DNA from: an uncultured Streptococcus sp.
Lineage (GTDB): Bacteria; Bacillota; Bacilli; Lactobacillales; Streptococcaceae
Direction: 5' to 3'
Assembly (NCBI GenBank): GCA_934216185.1
Contig: CAKQBM010000014.1
Coordinates: 1 to 20,196, forward strand
Length of the DNA stretch: 20,196 nucleotides
Every line of letters starts with the position of its first letter. The stretch's first letter is position 1. The position numbers were made by a program, and so were the translations under genes. The notes beneath the pieces are model-generated. The model saw nothing but the letters and a program-made list of their open reading frames with translations, searched no databases and was not told where the DNA came from. Of the stretch, positions 17,193 through 20,196 are shown one piece after another.

Positions 17193-18122
17193 ATGGATAT
17201 TCAATTTTTAGGAACGGGGGCTGGTCAGCCCTCTAAAGCCCGCAACGTTTCAAGTCTTGCCCTGAAACTCTTGGATGAGATTAACGAAGTCTGGCTCTTT
17301 GACTGTGGAGAAGGAACGCAAAATCGCATTCTGGAAACCACAATTCGACCACGTAAGGTCAGCAAAATCTTTATTACCCACCTACATGGAGACCACATCT
17401 TTGGCCTGCCAGGATTCCTTTCTAGTCGTGCCTTTCAGGCCAATGAAGAGCAGACAGATTTGGAAATCTATGGACCTCAAGGAATCAAGTCATTTGTCTT
17501 AACCAGCCTTCGTGTGTCAGGTTCGCGTCTGCCTTACCGTATTCATTTTCATGAGTTTGACCAAGATTCTCTAGGTAAAATCCTTGAGACCGATAAATTC
17601 ACGGTGTATGCAGAGGAGTTGGATCATACTATTTTCTGTGTTGGCTATCGTGTCATTCAAAAGGACTTGGAAGGAACGCTGGATGCTGAAAAACTCAAGG
17701 CGGCAGGTGTCCCATTTGGCCCACTTTTTGGAAAAATCAAAAACGGTCAGGACGTTGTTCTCGAAGACGGTACTGAAATCAAGGCAGCAGACTATATCTC
17801 AGCTCCACGTCCAGGTAAAATTATCACTATTCTGGGTGACACCCGCAAAACCAATGCCAGTGTGCGTCTGGCTGTCAATGCCGATGTCCTTGTCCATGAG
17901 TCTACTTATGGCAAGGGTGATGAAAAGATTGCCCACAATCATGGTCACTCTACTAACATGCAAGCTGCACAAGTAGCGGTAGAAGCAGGTGCAAAACGCC
18001 TCTTGCTCAACCATATCAGTGCCCGCTTCCTCTCAAAAGATATCAGCAAGCTCAAAAAAGATGCTGCTAGCATTTTTGAAAATGTGCATGTGGTCAAGGA
18101 TTTGGAAGAAGTGGAAATCTAG
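17193..18122 (+). CDS. rnz: Ribonuclease Z
   Basis: A 309-residue zinc-dependent endonuclease of the metallo-beta-lactamase fold that cuts the 3' trailer from tRNA precursors, mainly those lacking an encoded CCA. The signature HLHGDH gives His63, His65, Asp67 and His68; further metal ligands are His145, Asp216 in GDTRKT and His274 in HISAR, with His250 in the HGHST motif also well placed. The spacing follows the B. subtilis enzyme with a five-residue offset after the first motif. The region between about 150 and 205 includes the flexible arm used to clamp tRNA. The start [14 protein letters not shown] is typical for the family, though the upstream AGAAAG is only a modest ribosome site. Fourteen bases separate it from the preceding gene. 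Confidence 0.95.
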   Translation: MDIQFLGTGAGQPSKARNVSSLALKLLDEINEVWLFDCGEGTQNRILETTIRPRKVSKIFITHLHGDHIFGLPGFLSSRAFQANEEQTDLEIYGPQGIKSFVLTSLRVSGSRLPYRIHFHEFDQDSLGKILETDKFTVYAEELDHTIFCVGYRVIQKDLEGTLDAEKLKAAGVPFGPLFGKIKNGQDVVLEDGTEIKAADYISAPRPGKIITILGDTRKTNASVRLAVNADVLVHESTYGKGDEKIAHNHGHSTNMQAAQVAVEAGAKRLLLNHISARFLSKDISKLKKDAASIFENVHVVKDLEEVEI

Positions 18123-18142
18123 CAGTCACAGAAAGGATAAGT

Positions 18143-18898
18143 ATGCCTACTATTCTCATTACCGGAGCTAGCGGTGGCCTAGCACAAGAGATGGTCAAAC
18201 TCTTGCAAAATGACCAACTCATCTTGCTTGGTAGAAATAAGGAAAAATTAGCCCAACTCTACGGAAACCATCCCCATGCAGAATTGATTGAAATCGATAT
18301 TACCGATGACTCAGCCTTAGAAACTCTGGTATCAGACCTTCATCTCCGCTATGGCAAGATTGATGTCTTGATAAACAACGCTGGTTACGGGATTTTTGAG
18401 GAATTTGACCAGATTTCCGACCAAGATATTCATCAGATGTTCGAGGTCAATACCTTTGCCCTAATGAATCTGTCTCGTCGCCTTGCGGCTCGAATGAAGG
18501 AAAGTCGAAAAGGCCATATCATCAATATCGTCAGCATGGCAGGTTTAATTGCTACTGGCAAGTCCAGTCTCTACTCAGCGACTAAGTTTGCGTCCATTGG
18601 TTTTTCAAATGCTTTGCGCCTCGAACTTATGTCCTACGGTATTTATGTAACGACGGTTAATCCAGGGCCAATCCGTACAGGATTTTTCGACCAAGCCGAC
18701 CCAGATGGAACCTATCTCAAGTCGGTTGATCGCTTCCTGCTGGAACCAGATGCAGTGGCTAAAAAGATTGTCAAGATTATAGGAAAAAACAAACGAGAAC
18801 TCAATCTCCCGATGTTGTTGAACCTAGCCCATAAGTTTTATACTCTCTTTCCCAAGCTAGCTGATAAGTTGGCAGGGGAAACTTTTAATTATAAGTAA
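18143..18898 (+). CDS. Short-chain dehydrogenase/reductase
   Basis: A 251-residue cytoplasmic NAD(P)-dependent oxidoreductase of the classical SDR family. The nucleotide-binding TGASGG (7-12) is followed by NNAG (78-81), the structural Asn103, and the catalytic set Ser131, Tyr144 and Lys148 in SSLYSATKFA. PGPIRTGF after the active site is the usual substrate-loop motif. An Arg in GRNKEK after the second strand suggests NADP(H), but this is inference. AAAGGA lies about 7 bases before the ATG. It is the last gene of the operon and ends at a strong convergent terminator. The substrate cannot be told from sequence, and the role in a tRNA-related operon is not obvious. Confidence 0.9.
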   Translation: MPTILITGASGGLAQEMVKLLQNDQLILLGRNKEKLAQLYGNHPHAELIEIDITDDSALETLVSDLHLRYGKIDVLINNAGYGIFEEFDQISDQDIHQMFEVNTFALMNLSRRLAARMKESRKGHIINIVSMAGLIATGKSSLYSATKFASIGFSNALRLELMSYGIYVTTVNPGPIRTGFFDQADPDGTYLKSVDRFLLEPDAVAKKIVKIIGKNKRELNLPMLLNLAHKFYTLFPKLADKLAGETFNYK

Positions 18899-18944
18899 AA
18901 AGAACCAATGCGTAGGTTGTTGCTAGCCTACATATTGGTTCTTA
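18899..18944. terminator. Bidirectional terminator between SDR and LysR genes
   Basis: The outer stem AAGAACCAAT/ATTGGTTCTT and inner stem GTAGG/CCTAC, with a 2-base mismatch between them, cap a 10-base loop. It lies between two converging genes and should stop both. The A-rich start and T-rich surrounds support either direction. Confidence 0.85.
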
Positions 18945-18951
18945 TCATTTC

Positions 18952-19860
18952 TCAACTATCAAACTGGACTTCTTCTAGTAGATAGTCAATAAAGCGTTCG
19001 CCCATCTTCGACAGGCTGGTTTTCTCATGCTGGATATAGACCAGTTCAATTGGATCATCAATATCCAGTGGGATAGAAACGATATTGTCTCCGTTGAGGT
19101 TGCTGTTCAAAATTCCTGTTGCAATGGTATATCCATCCAAACCAATCAAGAGATTAAAAAGGGTGGCACGGTCACTAACCACAATGGATTTCTTGTGATG
19201 TTCTTGAGAAAGAATTTCTTCTGAAAAGTAGAAGGAGTTGTGCGTCCCTTGGTCATAACTGAGGTAAGGGAAATTTTCCAAATCAGACAGTTTCACCTTA
19301 TCTTTTTTTGCCAGAGGGTTGGTCTTGCTGACAAAGATATGCGGTTGCGCTGTGAAGAGATGGTGAGCCAGCAGGTGATTGTCATCCAGCATCTTGGTTA
19401 AAACATCTCGGTTATAACTGTTTAAAAAGAGGACACCAACTTCACTACGGAAGTTCTTGACGTCGTCGATAATTTCCCAAGTACGAGTTTCACGAAGGAA
19501 GAGCTCGTATTTCTCCATATCGCTTTTCTTGAGTAGCGATACAAAGGCATTGACCACAAAGGCATAGTGTTGAGATGAAACGCTAAAGAGTTCACGGTGG
19601 GCGACAGGATTTTTATAGCGTTCTTCCAGAAGTTGGGTCTGCTCGACAACCTGACGGGCATAAGAGAGAAACTCCATCCCATCACGGGTCAAGGTGATAC
19701 CCTTAGGATTGCGGATAAAGATCTCAATCCCCATTTCATTTTCTAAATCTCTCACAGCATTGGAAAGACTAGGTTGAGTGATAAAGAGTTGCTTGGCCGC
19801 CTCATTCATGGAGCCAGTTTCGACGATTTTGATAATATAATGTAATTGTTGAATTCTCAT
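18952..19860 (-). CDS. LysR-family transcriptional regulator (CpsY/MtaR-like)
   Basis: A 302-residue DNA-binding regulator. The N-terminal winged helix-turn-helix is clear: MRIQQLHYIIKIVETGSMNE, then AAKQLFITQPSLSNAVRDLE with the recognition helix, and a coiled linker helix at about 60-85. The rest is a LysR effector-binding domain. The sequence resembles the streptococcal CpsY/MtaR group, linked to methionine uptake and capsule control in other species, but I am not certain of the orthologue. The open frame extends 20 codons further to 19920, but a -10 box (19867-19872) lies inside that extension and the first ATG after it is 19860, so the short form is preferred. No SD precedes 19860; it is probably read from a leaderless mRNA. 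The gene ends at a shared convergent terminator. Confidence 0.9.
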   Translation of the reverse strand: MRIQQLHYIIKIVETGSMNEAAKQLFITQPSLSNAVRDLENEMGIEIFIRNPKGITLTRDGMEFLSYARQVVEQTQLLEERYKNPVAHRELFSVSSQHYAFVVNAFVSLLKKSDMEKYELFLRETRTWEIIDDVKNFRSEVGVLFLNSYNRDVLTKMLDDNHLLAHHLFTAQPHIFVSKTNPLAKKDKVKLSDLENFPYLSYDQGTHNSFYFSEEILSQEHHKKSIVVSDRATLFNLLIGLDGYTIATGILNSNLNGDNIVSIPLDIDDPIELVYIQHEKTSLSKMGERFIDYLLEEVQFDS

Positions 19861-19866
19861 GTTTTT

Positions 19867-19896
19867 ATTGTACCACACTTGCGTCAGAATCGCCAA
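19867..19896 (-). promoter_or_regulatory. LysR gene promoter
   Basis: On the minus strand: TTGGCG (19896-19891), an 18-base spacer and TGgTACAAT (TACAAT at 19872-19867), an extended -10. Six bases separate the -10 from the ATG at 19860, so the predicted start is the ATG itself. Confidence 0.65.
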
Positions 19897-19986
19897 AGAA
19901 GATAGGAAAATCAGGGGCATTGTGTAGGTCTCTGTAAAGTAGCTAAGAAGAAACTTCTAAATAATTTAGTAAATAAGATAAAAAAG

Positions 19987-20017
19987 TAGCTGAGCAAGAG
20001 ATTGTTCAGCTATTTTT
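19987..20017. terminator. Orphan hairpin terminator
   Basis: TAGCTGAGCAA (19987-19997), loop GAGA, TTGTTCAGCTA (20002-20012) and TTTTT. The stem is 11 base pairs with one G-U pair and is flanked by A and T runs, so it could work in both directions. No coding gene ends nearby. Confidence 0.75.
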
Positions 20018-20072
20018 AATTGGGAACTATAAAAATTTTACTCGAAAATAAGAAACTTGCACGATTTACTCA

Positions 20073-20100
20073 TTACTTATCCAGTACTAGAGTTTATACT
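20073..20100 (+). promoter_or_regulatory. Possible promoter for the last gene
   Basis: TTACTT (20073-20078) and TATACT (20095-20100), spacer 16 bases. The -35 is poor. Two TACTAG hexamers at 20085-20090 and 20097-20102 flank or overlap it. Confidence 0.35.
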
Positions 20101-20146
20101 AGTTATTGTAAAGATGATTATCTAAAAGAAGGAAGGAGGCAACCTT

Positions 20147-20196
20147 ATGGCTAAAAATACAAGTCGTCCAGAGATTGATTCTCTAAGTTTCGAGGT
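20147..20196 (+). CDS. Start of an unidentified gene (partial)
   Basis: An ATG at 20147 follows AAGGAGG (20133-20139) by 7 bases, a strong ribosome site. Only 16 full codons are visible (MAKNTSRPEIDSLSFE), and the frame is open to the window end. No motif is recognisable and the product cannot be assigned. The ribosome site is the main support that this is a real gene. Confidence 0.6.
   Translation, partial: MAKNTSRPEIDSLSFE

Noticed and set aside
17584..17976. 130-residue plus-strand frame inside rnz
   Set aside because: Out-of-frame shadow of rnz rich in Lys, Arg and Ser with no recognisable domain or ribosome site.
19861..19920. 20-residue N-terminal extension of the LysR protein
   Set aside because: It covers the promoter, and LysR proteins usually begin within a few residues of the helix-turn-helix domain, as MRIQQL does.

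Overview
The window looks like a chromosomal segment of a mitis-group Streptococcus (S. mitis, S. oralis, S. pseudopneumoniae or S. pneumoniae). Evidence is the gene order (zmpS, UPF0340, zmpB, pabBC, hydrolase, cbpL-like, gki, thyA, DUF3042, miaA, hflX, hypothetical, rnz, SDR, LysR), which as I recall matches pneumococcal SP_0662 to SP_0676. A choline-binding surface protein, a BOX-type intergenic repeat and extended -10 promoters (TGnTATAAT-like) point the same way. I worked from recall of families, without database searches. The divergent zmpB and the altered cbpL suggest a commensal mitis-group strain rather than a typical pneumococcus, but this is inference.

Layout: 1-8.3 kb is a surface-protease locus. 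It has a LytS/YehU-type sensor kinase (its regulator presumably lies just upstream), a small UPF0340 protein, and a 1961-residue M26 zinc metalloprotease with a YSIRK signal, an LPxTG motif near its N-terminus, G5 domains and an internal repeat array. 8.3-12 kb carries a fused aminodeoxychorismate synthase/lyase (folate branch), an alpha/beta hydrolase and a secreted protein of Excalibur, choline-binding and VanY-type carboxypeptidase modules. 12-14 kb holds glucokinase and thymidylate synthase, each with its own promoter. 14.0-14.4 kb is an intergenic stretch with a shortened BOX element, a bidirectional terminator and a 56-residue DUF3042 gene on the minus strand.

14.4-18.9 kb is a compact plus-strand operon: miaA, hflX, a hypothetical gene, rnz and an SDR oxidoreductase. 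The first three overlap by 8 bases each. Several of its products act on tRNA or the ribosome. It ends at a hairpin shared with a convergent LysR-family regulator. The last 0.3 kb holds an orphan hairpin terminator and the start of a gene that runs off the window.

The most interesting points are the CbpL-like protein carrying a peptidase instead of the reported Ltp module, the mosaic composition of zmpB, two probable leaderless genes (pabBC and LysR), three places where a terminator T-tract runs straight into an extended -10 promoter, a palindrome covering the glucokinase -35, and the internally deleted BOX. I see no convincing undescribed multi-gene system, CRISPR array, insertion sequence, tRNA or rRNA.
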